Part shown: positions 9,075 to 17,675 of the stretch, piece after piece | Layout: each line of letters opens with the position of its first letter | Position numbering within the stretch: the stretch's first letter is position 1 | Origin: Paracoccus gahaiensis | GTDB taxonomy: Bacteria > Pseudomonadota > Alphaproteobacteria > Rhodobacterales > Rhodobacteraceae | Length of the DNA: 64,000 nt | Direction: 5' to 3' | NCBI RefSeq assembly: GCF_005048225.1 | Contig: NZ_SUNI01000012.1 | Coordinates: 62,001 to 126,000, forward strand | The notes under the pieces: model-generated | Told to the model about the DNA's origin: nothing | Databases searched by the model: none | The model's input: the letters and a program-made list of their open reading frames with translations, nothing else | Translations under genes and position numbers: made by a program

Positions 9075-10282
9075 CCGACGCATTCATCTATGACGCCGCC
9101 CGCACCCCGCGCGGCAAGGGCCGGGCCGATGGCAGCCTGCACGAGGTCACCTCGCTGGCGCTGTCCGCCCGCCTGCTCAACGCCCTGAAGGCGCGCAACA
9201 ACCTTGAGGGCCATGCCGTCGAGGACGTGATCTGGGGCAATGTCACCCAGGTCAAGGAACAGGGCGGCTGCCTCGCGCGGTCCGCCGTGCTGGCCTCGGA
9301 TCTGGACGAGCGGATCCCCGGCCTGTCGATCAACCGCTTCTGCGCCAGCGGCATGGAGGCCGTGAACCTGGCCGCCAACCAGATCAAGGGCGGCGCCGGC
9401 CAGGCCTATATCGCGGGCGGGGTCGAGATGATGGGCCGCGTCGCCATGGGCAGCGACGGGGCGGCCATCGCCGTCGATCCCTCGCTGACGATGAAATCCT
9501 ATTTCGTGCCGCAGGGCATCAGCGCCGACATCATCGCGACGGAATACGGCTTCTCGCGCGAGGAGGCCGATGCCTTGGCGCTGGAAAGCCAGCGGCGCGC
9601 GGCGCAGGCCTGGAAGGAAGGCCGGTTCGACAGGTCCATCGTCCCGGTGCTGGACCAGAACGGTCTGACCATCCTGGGCCGCGACGAATACATGCGCCCC
9701 GGCACCACCGCCGAGGACCTGGCCAAGCTGCGCCCCGCCTTCAAGGAGATGGGCGAGACGATGCCCGGCTTCGACAAGGTGGCGATGCTGAAATATCCGC
9801 ATTTGGATCATATCGACCATATCCACCATGCCGGGAACAGCTCGGGCATCGTGGACGGGGCGGCGGCGGTGCTGATCGGGGATGCGGACTTCGGCAAGGC
9901 CCATGGCCTCAAGCCCCGCGCCCGCATCCGCGCCACCGCCAAGATCGGCACCGATCCCACGATCATGCTGACCGGCCCGGTGCCCGTCACCGAGAAGATC
10001 CTGAAGGACAGCGGCCTGTCCATCGGCGACATCGACCTCTTCGAGGTGAACGAGGCCTTTGCCGCCGTCGTGCTGCGCTTCATGCAGGCCTTCCAGGTCG
10101 ATCCGGCGCGGGTCAACGTGAATGGCGGCGCCATCGCGATGGGCCACCCGCTTGGCGCCACCGGCGCGATCATCATCGGCACCCTGCTGGACGAGCTGGA
10201 GCGGCAGGACAAGACCATGGGCCTGGCCACCCTCTGCATCGCGTCCGGCATGGGCGCGGCCACCATCATCGAGCGTGTGTGA
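9071..10282 (+). CDS. Acetyl-CoA C-acyltransferase (thiolase)
   Basis: A 403-residue thiolase that cleaves 3-ketoacyl-CoA to acetyl-CoA and a shortened acyl-CoA. The nucleophile is Cys91 in NRFCASGMEAV. GGAIAMGHPLGATGA carries the catalytic histidine and CIASGMGAA the second cysteine. It is translationally coupled to the GST gene upstream and to the cupin gene downstream. With the FadJ-like protein it would form a trifunctional FadAB/FadIJ-type oxidation complex. The degradative thiolase assignment comes from this pairing. Confidence 0.93.
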   Translation: MTDAFIYDAARTPRGKGRADGSLHEVTSLALSARLLNALKARNNLEGHAVEDVIWGNVTQVKEQGGCLARSAVLASDLDERIPGLSINRFCASGMEAVNLAANQIKGGAGQAYIAGGVEMMGRVAMGSDGAAIAVDPSLTMKSYFVPQGISADIIATEYGFSREEADALALESQRRAAQAWKEGRFDRSIVPVLDQNGLTILGRDEYMRPGTTAEDLAKLRPAFKEMGETMPGFDKVAMLKYPHLDHIDHIHHAGNSSGIVDGAAAVLIGDADFGKAHGLKPRARIRATAKIGTDPTIMLTGPVPVTEKILKDSGLSIGDIDLFEVNEAFAAVVLRFMQAFQVDPARVNVNGGAIAMGHPLGATGAIIIGTLLDELERQDKTMGLATLCIASGMGAATIIERV

Positions 10283-10752
10283 TGGCGATCCTGCGCAAGG
10301 ACAGCGTCCCGGTGACCGAGGGCGTGTCGGGCTATCCGGCGCCCTATAATCTGGGGCGCGGGTTTCTGGGCTATCGGCACCTGACCGAGGCGGGCGGGCT
10401 GACGCAGTTCGGCATCGCGCTGGAAACGCTGCAGCCCGGCAAGCAGAGCAGCCAGCCGCATTGGGAGGAACACGAGGACGAGTTTCTCTATCTGCTGGAG
10501 GGCGTGCTGACCGTGGTCGAGGATGGGGTCGAAGCCGATCTGCATCCGGGCGACGCCTGCGCGTGGAAGGCCGGCGATCCGGTGGCCCATACGCTGCGCA
10601 ACCGTACCGACGCCCCGGTGACCTATCTGATCGCGGGTGGCCGCCAGCCGCACAACATCTGCCATTATCCGGGGCTGGACCTGCTGGGCACACCTGCCGG
10701 CTATATGCATCTGGACGGCACCCCCTACCCCAAGACGGGAGAGACCGAATGA
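10282..10752 (+). CDS. Cupin-domain protein of unknown function
   Basis: A 156-residue single-domain cupin. Motif 1 (QPHWEEHEDEFLYLLEG) supplies His and Glu metal ligands. Motif 2 (HPGDACAWKAGDPVAHTLRN) supplies the last histidine. The ATG at 10282 shares its A with the thiolase TGA, and its own stop overlaps the next ATG, so it is embedded between thiolase and the multifunctional enzyme. Cupins of this type can be sensors, isomerases or dioxygenases. Its coupling to beta-oxidation genes is firm from sequence; its activity is not. Confidence 0.82.
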   Translation: MAILRKDSVPVTEGVSGYPAPYNLGRGFLGYRHLTEAGGLTQFGIALETLQPGKQSSQPHWEEHEDEFLYLLEGVLTVVEDGVEADLHPGDACAWKAGDPVAHTLRNRTDAPVTYLIAGGRQPHNICHYPGLDLLGTPAGYMHLDGTPYPKTGETE

Positions 10753-12935
10753 CCGATTTCACCATGACGACCGGCGATGATGGCGTGGCGATCATCACCT
10801 GGGACGTGCCCGGCAAGTCGATGAACGTGCTGTCGATGGACGGCGCCGTCGCGCTGGACGGCCTGATCGATCAGGCGCTGGCCGACGAGGCCGTGAAGGG
10901 CATCGTGATCACATCGGCCAAGAAGGACTTCGCCGCCGGGATGGATCTGAACGTCATCGCGGGCATGAAGGACCGTGGCGGCGCGCAGGGCGTCTTCGAC
11001 GGCGTGATGACGCTGCACACCATGCTGCGCAAGATCGAACGCGCGGGCATGGATCCCAAGACGCTGAAGGGCGGCAAGCCCATCGCCAGTGCCCTGCCCG
11101 GCACGGCGCTTGGCATCGGTCTGGAGCTGCCTCTGGCCACGCATCGGATCTTTGCCGCTGACAATCCGAAGGCCAAGATCGGCCTGCCCGAGATCATGGT
11201 CGGGATCTTTCCCGGCTCGGGCGGCACCACGCGCCTTGTGCGCAAGCTGGGCGCGATGATGGCCGCCCCCTTCCTGCTGGAGGGCAAGCTGTCGGATCCG
11301 AAGAAGGCCAAGTCGGCCGGGATCATCGACGAGGTCGTGGCCGATCCCGTCGCCGCCGCCCGCGAATGGGTGCTGGCCGCCAAGGACGCCGATCTGGTCA
11401 AGCCCTGGGACGCCAAGGGCTACAAGATGCCGGGCGGCGAGCCCTTCCATCCGGCGGGCTTCATGACCTTCGTGGGCGCCAGCGCGATGGTGCATGGCAA
11501 GACGATGGGCGTCTATCCGGCGGCCAAGGCGCTGCTGAGCGCGGTCTATGAGGGGGCCATGGTGCCCTTCGATACCGCGCTGAAGATCGAGGCGCGCTGG
11601 TTCACCCATGTGCTGATGAACCCGTCCTCGACGGCGATGATCCGCAGCCTGTTCATCAACAAGGAAGCGCTGGAGAAGGGCGCCAACCGCCCCGAGGCGC
11701 CGGACCAGACCGTGCGCAAGGTCGGCATCCTGGGCGCGGGCATGATGGGCGCGGGCATCGCCCATGTCAGCGCGATGGCGGGGATCGAGGTCGTGCTGAT
11801 CGATGCGCAGCAGGCCAGCGCCGATAAGGGCAAGGCCCTGTCCGAGGGGCTTCTGGACAAGGCCATCGGCCGCAAGAAGGCCACGCCCGAGAAGAAGGCC
11901 GAGGTGCTGGCCCGCATCACCGCCACCACCGACTACGCGGCGCTGGAGGGCTGCGATCTGGTCGTCGAGGCGGTCTTCGAGGATCCCGCCGTCAAGGCCG
12001 AGGTCACCAAGCGCGCCGAAGCCGTCATCCCGGCGGACGCGATTTTCGCGACCAATACCTCGACTTTGCCAATCAGCGATTTGGCGAAAGCCAGCGCACG
12101 GCCCGAGCAGTTCATCGGCATCCACTTCTTCAGCCCCGTGGACAAGATGCTGCTGGTCGAGATCATCAAGGGCCAGCAGACCGGCCCGGTCGCCGTGGCC
12201 AAGGCGCTGGATTTCGTCCGCCAGATCCGCAAGACCCCCATCGTGGTGAACGATGCGCGGTTCTTCTATGCCAACCGCTGCATCATCCCCTATATCAACG
12301 AGGGGATCCGCATGCTGGCCGAAGGCGTGAACCCCACGCTGATCGAGAATGCCGCCAAGATGATGGGCATGCCTTTGGGCCCGCTGCAGCTGGTGGACGA
12401 GACCAGCATCGATCTGGGCGTCAAGATCGCCAAGGCGACCCGCGCGGCGATGGGCGACGCCTATCCCGATGGGGCGGTGGACGAGGTGCTGTTCTGGATG
12501 GCCGATCAGGACCGCTTGGGCCGCAAGGCGAATGCCGGCTTCTATGCCTATGACGAGGCGGGCAAGCGGCAGGGGCTGTGGGACGGTCTGGACGGGCGCT
12601 ATGCCCGCGCCGAGGACCAGCCCGACCTGCACGATGTCCAGCACCGGCTGATGTTCGCGCAGACGCTGGAGGCGGTGCGTGCGCTGCAGGACGGCGTCTT
12701 GGAGGATATCCGCGAAGGCGATGTGGGCGCCATCCTGGGCTGGGGCTTCGCGCCCTGGACCGGCGGTCCCTTCGGCTGGCTGGACATGCTGGGCGCCGCC
12801 CGGGCGGTCGAGATCTGCGATGCCCTGACCGCCGCGCAGGGCGACCGCTTTGCCGCGCCTCGGCTGCTGCGCGAGATGGCGGAGAAGGGCGACAGCTTCT
12901 ATGGCCGCCCGGCCGCGCAGCCCTCGGCGGCGTGA
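10749..12935 (+). CDS. Multifunctional enoyl-CoA hydratase/3-hydroxyacyl-CoA dehydrogenase (FadB/FadJ-like)
   Basis: A 728-residue fusion. The N-terminal hydratase part keeps both catalytic glutamates (GLELPLAT and KIGLPEIMVGIFPGSGG). The dehydrogenase part begins at about residue 323 with the NAD motif GILGAGMMGAGIA and has GIHFFSPVDKM with the catalytic histidine. The usual FadB length and order are kept. The ATG overlaps the cupin stop (ATGA). It performs the middle two steps of beta-oxidation on enoyl-CoA in the cytosol, feeding the adjacent thiolase. A GC hairpin follows the stop. Confidence 0.93.
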   Translation: MTDFTMTTGDDGVAIITWDVPGKSMNVLSMDGAVALDGLIDQALADEAVKGIVITSAKKDFAAGMDLNVIAGMKDRGGAQGVFDGVMTLHTMLRKIERAGMDPKTLKGGKPIASALPGTALGIGLELPLATHRIFAADNPKAKIGLPEIMVGIFPGSGGTTRLVRKLGAMMAAPFLLEGKLSDPKKAKSAGIIDEVVADPVAAAREWVLAAKDADLVKPWDAKGYKMPGGEPFHPAGFMTFVGASAMVHGKTMGVYPAAKALLSAVYEGAMVPFDTALKIEARWFTHVLMNPSSTAMIRSLFINKEALEKGANRPEAPDQTVRKVGILGAGMMGAGIAHVSAMAGIEVVLIDAQQASADKGKALSEGLLDKAIGRKKATPEKKAEVLARITATTDYAALEGCDLVVEAVFEDPAVKAEVTKRAEAVIPADAIFATNTSTLPISDLAKASARPEQFIGIHFFSPVDKMLLVEIIKGQQTGPVAVAKALDFVRQIRKTPIVVNDARFFYANRCIIPYINEGIRMLAEGVNPTLIENAAKMMGMPLGPLQLVDETSIDLGVKIAKATRAAMGDAYPDGAVDEVLFWMADQDRLGRKANAGFYAYDEAGKRQGLWDGLDGRYARAEDQPDLHDVQHRLMFAQTLEAVRALQDGVLEDIREGDVGAILGWGFAPWTGGPFGWLDMLGAARAVEICDALTAAQGDRFAAPRLLREMAEKGDSFYGRPAAQPSAA

Positions 12936-12943
12936 CCCGATCC

Positions 12944-12975
12944 GTCCGGGGGGCTGCACCTGCGGCCCCCCGGAC
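12944..12975 (+). terminator. Hairpin after the beta-oxidation operon
   Basis: Eleven base pairs of stem (GTCCGGGGGGC with GCCCCCCGGAC) with a ten-base loop lie nine bases after the FadB/FadJ-like stop. The following ATCCTTCCTGT is only weakly T-rich. It probably ends the operon, perhaps with help from Rho. Confidence 0.55.
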
Positions 12976-13105
12976 ATCCTTCCTGTGACAGCCCCGCCCC
13001 GGGGCGGAAACTTTCCGACCGGCATGTTGTTGATCGGACATGATTTCGCCATATGCTATGGCGACGGCACCGCCATTGGCGGTCGGCTGACAAGGGGACC
13101 CGACG

Positions 13106-14305
13106 ATGACCGACGACACCAGACGCCGCGCCGAGGCCGCTCAGGCGCAGATCGATGCGCTGACGCAGGCGCCCCTGCCCGAGCCCGCGACCGCGCCCTC
13201 GGGGCTGACCGAGGCCGATCCGGCGACCCAGGCCCAGATCCGGTCACGCATGGCCGAGATCGATCTGAAGGACAGCAATTCCATCCTGCGCTTCGGCACC
13301 CGCGCCCAGGCCGATCTGCAGCAGATCAGCCAGGCCATGCTGGCCGACGTCAAGACCAAGGAGGTCGGCCCTGCCGGCGACAGCCTGCGCGAGGTGGTGA
13401 CCACCATCCGCGGCTTTTCCACCACGGAACTGGACATGCGCCGCAGCCGCAGCTGGTGGGAGAAGCTGCTGGGCCGCTCGGCCCCCTTCGCCAAGTTCGT
13501 GGCCAATTACGAGCAGGTCCAGACCCAGATCGACCGCATCACCGCCGAGCTGGAATCGCACGAGCAGAAGCTGCTCAAGGACGTCAAGTCGCTGGACATC
13601 CTCTATGACCGCACGCTGACCTTCTATGACGAGCTGGCGCTCTACATCGCCGCCGGCACCGAGAAGCTGCGCGAGCTGGACAGCGACACCATCCCCGCCA
13701 AGGAGGCCGAACTGGCCGCCAAGCCCCAGCCCGATCAGGTGATCGAGGCGCAGGAGTTGCGCGACCTGCGCACGCTGCGCGACGATCTGGAACGGCGCGT
13801 GCATGACCTGCGGCTGACCCGGCAGGTGACGATGCAATCCCTGCCCTCGATCCGGCTGGTGCAGGAGAACGACAAGTCGCTGGTCACCAAGATCAACTCG
13901 ACCCTGGTGAACACCGTGCCGCTGTGGGAAACCCAGCTGGCGCAGGCCGTCACCATCCAGCGCAGCGCCGAGGCCGCCCGCGCCGTCAAGGAGGCCAGCG
14001 ATCTGACCAACGAGCTGCTGACCCGCAATGCCGACAACCTGCGCCAGGCCAATGCCCAGATCCGGGCCGAGACCGAGCGCGGCGTCTTCGACATCCAGGC
14101 CGTGCAGACCGCCAATGCCCAGCTGATCGCCACGATCGAGGACAGCCTGCGCATCGCCGACGAGGGCCGCACCCGCCGCGCTGCCGCCGAGACCGACCTG
14201 ACGCGGATGGAGGCGGAACTGCGCGACGCGCTCGCCTCAGCCTCGGCGCAGCGGCCCGCCGCCCCGGCGGAGGCTGCGCGGCTTGGACGCGGCGGGGTGC
14301 GTTGA
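13106..14305 (+). CDS. TelA family protein (toxic anion resistance)
   Basis: A 399-residue, largely helical TelA/KlaA family protein with long amphipathic helices (around QDLRTLRDDLERRVHDLRLT and SLPSIRLVQENDKSL, family hallmarks) and no membrane segment. TelA proteins are tied to resistance to tellurite, cell-wall drugs and envelope damage, by an unknown mechanism. It heads a four-gene operon: its TGA overlaps the next ATG (TGATG), followed by an SPFH and a zinc-ribbon protein. The start at 13106 is the first ATG after AAGGGG. Confidence 0.88.
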   Translation: MTDDTRRRAEAAQAQIDALTQAPLPEPATAPSGLTEADPATQAQIRSRMAEIDLKDSNSILRFGTRAQADLQQISQAMLADVKTKEVGPAGDSLREVVTTIRGFSTTELDMRRSRSWWEKLLGRSAPFAKFVANYEQVQTQIDRITAELESHEQKLLKDVKSLDILYDRTLTFYDELALYIAAGTEKLRELDSDTIPAKEAELAAKPQPDQVIEAQELRDLRTLRDDLERRVHDLRLTRQVTMQSLPSIRLVQENDKSLVTKINSTLVNTVPLWETQLAQAVTIQRSAEAARAVKEASDLTNELLTRNADNLRQANAQIRAETERGVFDIQAVQTANAQLIATIEDSLRIADEGRTRRAAAETDLTRMEAELRDALASASAQRPAAPAEAARLGRGGVR

Positions 14306-15342
14306 TGCGGCAGACGGCCCTGCCCCCGCGAAAGACGGCGTTTGGTCTGGCGCTGGTGCTGCTGGCGGGCACCGCCTGCGGGCGGATCGACCCCGAGGGA
14401 CCGGATCCCGCGCGCCCCGACCCGCGCCCGACCCTGCAGCAGGATCAGGGGGCCAGTCAGGCCGACCTGCGCCGCGCCCGCGCCGAGCGCAACCGGGCGG
14501 CCAATGCGGCGGCGCGTCAGGCCGTCGCCAATCCCAGCCCGGCCAGCCAGTCGCAGCGCGACTTTTATGCCGCCGCCGAACGGCGGCTGGTGGCGCAGGG
14601 CCGGTTGCGCCGCGACCGCGTGCCGCTGGACGCGCCCATCGATGCCGAGACGCTGACCCGCAACTTCATCGCCATCGCGCTGCGGGACGAATACAGCCAG
14701 ACCTCGGACGGGCTGGTGGCGCAGAGTGCCGCCGCCCCCCTGCGCCGCTGGCAGGACCCGGTGCGGATGCAGTTGGACTTCGGCGCCTCCTTCGACATGG
14801 CCGCGCGTCCCGCCTGGCGGGCCGAGGTGGCCGAGTTCGCCGCGCGCCTGTCCGACACCACCCGCCATCCGGTCCGCCTGACCGCCGAGCGCGGCAACTT
14901 CACCATCCTGGTGCTGAACGAGGACGAGCGCCGCGCCGCAGGCCCGCGTCTGGCGCAGCTGGTCCCCGGCATTCCCGCGCAGGACATCGGCATCCTGACC
15001 GACCTGCCGCCCGCCATCAGCTGCTCGATCTTCGCCTATTCGCGCGGCGGCGCCAGCGACTATGCCCATGCCGTCGCGGTGATCCGGGCGGAACTGCCGC
15101 CGCTGCTGCGGACCTCCTGCATTCACGAGGAGCTGGCGCAGGGCATGGGTCTGGCCGCCGACAGCCCCGCCGCGCGCCCCTCGATCTTCAACGATGACGA
15201 GGAATTCGCCCTGCTGACCCGGCATGACGAATTGCTGCTGCAGATCCTCTACGACCCCCGCCTGACCCCCGGCATGACCGAGGCCGAGGCCGCGCCCCTC
15301 GTCCGGCAGATCGCTGCCGAGCTGCTGGGCGAGGCCGCCTGA
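14305..15342 (+). CDS. DUF2927 exported protein, probable lipoprotein
   Basis: A 345-residue protein with an N-terminal signal (FGLALVLLAGTACG). The cysteine suggests lipid attachment, though the GTAC box is not canonical. A charged coiled stretch (about residues 45-85) is followed by a DUF2927 domain with RNFIAIALRDEY near its start and a conserved SCIHEELAQGMGL segment reminiscent of a metallopeptidase HExxH-like site lacking the second histidine. The ATG overlaps the telA stop. It is expected at the membrane or in the periplasm. Its function is unknown; the link to TelA comes from translational coupling. Confidence 0.8.
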   Translation: MRQTALPPRKTAFGLALVLLAGTACGRIDPEGPDPARPDPRPTLQQDQGASQADLRRARAERNRAANAAARQAVANPSPASQSQRDFYAAAERRLVAQGRLRRDRVPLDAPIDAETLTRNFIAIALRDEYSQTSDGLVAQSAAAPLRRWQDPVRMQLDFGASFDMAARPAWRAEVAEFAARLSDTTRHPVRLTAERGNFTILVLNEDERRAAGPRLAQLVPGIPAQDIGILTDLPPAISCSIFAYSRGGASDYAHAVAVIRAELPPLLRTSCIHEELAQGMGLAADSPAARPSIFNDDEEFALLTRHDELLLQILYDPRLTPGMTEAEAAPLVRQIAAELLGEAA

Positions 15343-15369
15343 TCCCATCCCGAACCCCAGAGGCAAGCC

Positions 15370-16491
15370 ATGTCCATCTTCGATATCCTGGGCGGCGAAT
15401 TCATCGAGATCATTGAATGGGTCGATGACAGCCGCGACACGATGGTCTGGCGCTACGACACGGTCGGGCGCGCGATCAAGTACGGCGCCAAGCTGACCGT
15501 CCGCGAGGGGCAGGCCGCCGTCTTCGTCCACGAGGGGCAGCTGGCCGATGTCTTCGGCCCCGGCCTCTATCTGCTGGAGACGAACAACCTGCCGGTGCTG
15601 ACCCGGTTGCAGCACTGGGATCACGGCTTCCGCAGCCCCTTCAAGTCCGAGGTCTATTTCGTCAACAAGACCCGCTTCAACGACCTGAAATGGGGCACGC
15701 GCAACCCGATCATCGCGCGAGATCCGGAATACGGCCCGATCCGCCTGCGCGCCTTCGGCACCTATTCGATGCGCGTCAGCGACCCGGCCCGCTTCATGTC
15801 CGAGATCGTCGGCACCGACGGCGACTTCACCCGCGACGAGATCGCCTTCCAGATCCGCAACGTGATCGTGCAAGAGTTCTCGCGCGCCATCGCGGCGGCC
15901 AATATCCCGGTCCTCGACATGGCCGCCAACACCGACCAGCTGGGCGCGCTGGTGGTCCGCGCCATCGCCCCGGTGATCGAGGCCTACGGCCTGATCCTGC
16001 CCGAATTCTACATCGAGAACATCAGCCTGCCCGCCGAGGTCGAGGCGATGCTGGACAAGCGCACCAGCATGGGGATCATCGGCGATCTGGACCGTTTTGG
16101 CCAATATGCCGCCTCCGAGGCGATGCTGGCCGCCGCCCGCAACGAGGGCGGCGCGGGGGCGGGCTTCGGCGCGGCCATGGGCGCCGCGATGGGCATGGGC
16201 GCCGCCGCCCCCCGCCCCGGTCCCTGGGGCACGGCCCCCGCCGCCGCGCCTGCGGCCGCCGCCCCCCCGCCCCTGCCCGGCCGCACGGTCGAGACGGTCT
16301 GGCACGTCGCCCTGGACGGCACCCCCCAGGGTCCCTTCGGGCGTGGCCATCTGGGCCGCATGGTGACCGAGGGACGCTTCGCGCGCGACACGCTGGTCTG
16401 GGCGCCGGGCCAGGACGGCTGGCTGCCCGCCGAGGACGTGCGCGAGCTGGCGCAGCTGTTCACCACCCAGCCCCCGCCCTTGCCGCAGTAA
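15370..16491 (+). CDS. SPFH-domain protein with C-terminal GYF_2 domain
   Basis: A 373-residue protein. Residues 1 to about 250 form a YdjI-like SPFH (stomatin/flotillin) domain (VREGQAAVFVHEGQLADVFG). A Gly/Ala/Pro linker of about 55 residues follows, then a GYF_2 domain (WHVALDGTPQGPFG, LVWAPGQDGWLPAEDV). SPFH proteins assemble into membrane scaffolds; GYF_2 domains bind partners and often mark membrane proteins. It lies 27 bases after the DUF2927 gene and one base before the zinc-ribbon gene. The arrangement recalls the Bacillus pspA-ydjGHI operon, where YdjI is the SPFH partner of a zinc-ribbon protein. Confidence 0.86.
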   Translation: MSIFDILGGEFIEIIEWVDDSRDTMVWRYDTVGRAIKYGAKLTVREGQAAVFVHEGQLADVFGPGLYLLETNNLPVLTRLQHWDHGFRSPFKSEVYFVNKTRFNDLKWGTRNPIIARDPEYGPIRLRAFGTYSMRVSDPARFMSEIVGTDGDFTRDEIAFQIRNVIVQEFSRAIAAANIPVLDMAANTDQLGALVVRAIAPVIEAYGLILPEFYIENISLPAEVEAMLDKRTSMGIIGDLDRFGQYAASEAMLAAARNEGGAGAGFGAAMGAAMGMGAAAPRPGPWGTAPAAAPAAAAPPPLPGRTVETVWHVALDGTPQGPFGRGHLGRMVTEGRFARDTLVWAPGQDGWLPAEDVRELAQLFTTQPPPLPQ

Positions 16492-16492
16492 G

Positions 16493-17656
16493 GTGGCCGC
16501 GCCCGCTGAACACCGCTTTCCCTGCGCGCAATGCGGGGCCAGCCTGCGCTTTCAGCCGGGCCAGCACAGTCTGGTCTGCGACTGGTGCGGACACCGGCAG
16601 GAGATCGGCCCCGGCCCGGCCCGCGCCCCGGGATTGCCCCGCGCGGGTGCCAGCCCGCCGCCCCTGCAATGGGACGCCGCCCACAAGGCCCCGGAACTGG
16701 CCGAGATCCCGCTGGACCAGGGCCTGCACCTGGAAGCGGACTCAACGATCACGCAGGTGGTGCGCACGCTGTCCTGCCCGCAATGCGGCGCGCGGGTGGA
16801 TCTGGACGAGACCCATCACGCCGGCGCCTGCCCCTTCTGCGCCTCGCCCGTGGTGACCGACACGGGCGCCACCCGCCGCATCAAGCCGCAGGGCGTGCTG
16901 CCGTTTGCCCTGACCCATGATCAGGCGCGCGACGCGATGACCGACTGGCTGGGCGGGCTGTGGTTCGCGCCCTCGGGGCTGACGGCCTATGCCCGCCACG
17001 AGCGGCGGCTGACCGGCGTCTATTCGCCCTTCTGGACCTTCGACGCCGCCAGCCGCTCGCGCTATCGCGGCCAGCGCGGCGATGTCTATTACGTCACGCA
17101 ATGGGTCACCCAGACCGTGAACGGCCGCAGCCAGCGGGTCGCCCGGCAGGTGCCCCGCATCCGCTGGAGCCCCGCCTCGGGGCAGGTCGCGCGCGATTTC
17201 AACGACGTGCTGGTGCTGGCCTCGACGGCGCTGCCGGCGCGGATCACCGATGCGCTGGTGCCCTGGGACCTGTCGCAGCTGTCAGGCTATGATCCGGCCT
17301 TCCTGTCGGGCTTCGAGGCCGAGGGCTATACCGTCCCCCTGGCCGACGGCCATCAGGCGGCGCGGGCCCAGATGGCACAGGTCATCGCCGCCGATGTGCG
17401 CCGCGCCATCGGCGGCAGCCAGCAGCGCATCGACAGCCTGGAGAGCGATTTCTCGGCCGAGACCTTCAAGCATATCCTGCTGCCCGTCTGGACCGCCGCC
17501 TATCGCTACAACGGGAAAAGCTATCGTTTCGTGGTGAACGGCCAGTCCGGGCGCGTCATGGGCGAGCGCCCGTGGTCGGCCTGGAAAATCGCCGCCGCAG
17601 TGGCCGTGGCGCTGGTCGCGCTAACGGCATTCCTGTATGTGGCGCAATCAGGCTGA
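16493..17656 (+). CDS. Double zinc-ribbon protein with C-terminal membrane anchor
   Basis: A 387-residue protein. Two CxxC pairs at residues 11/14 and 29/32 form one zinc ribbon and pairs at 95/98 and 113/116 a second. The middle is a beta-rich domain (YSPFWTFDAASRSRYRGQRG). One transmembrane helix lies near the C-terminus (AAAVAVALVALTAFLYVA), leaving the ribbons cytoplasmic. The GTG start at 16493 directly follows the SPFH stop and has no clear ribosome site, so translation probably depends on the gene upstream. Similar proteins accompany SPFH and helicase-like genes; function unknown. Confidence 0.82.
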   Translation: MAAPAEHRFPCAQCGASLRFQPGQHSLVCDWCGHRQEIGPGPARAPGLPRAGASPPPLQWDAAHKAPELAEIPLDQGLHLEADSTITQVVRTLSCPQCGARVDLDETHHAGACPFCASPVVTDTGATRRIKPQGVLPFALTHDQARDAMTDWLGGLWFAPSGLTAYARHERRLTGVYSPFWTFDAASRSRYRGQRGDVYYVTQWVTQTVNGRSQRVARQVPRIRWSPASGQVARDFNDVLVLASTALPARITDALVPWDLSQLSGYDPAFLSGFEAEGYTVPLADGHQAARAQMAQVIAADVRRAIGGSQQRIDSLESDFSAETFKHILLPVWTAAYRYNGKSYRFVVNGQSGRVMGERPWSAWKIAAAVAVALVALTAFLYVAQSG

Positions 17657-17675
17657 GGGACAGAAAGGGACGGAC

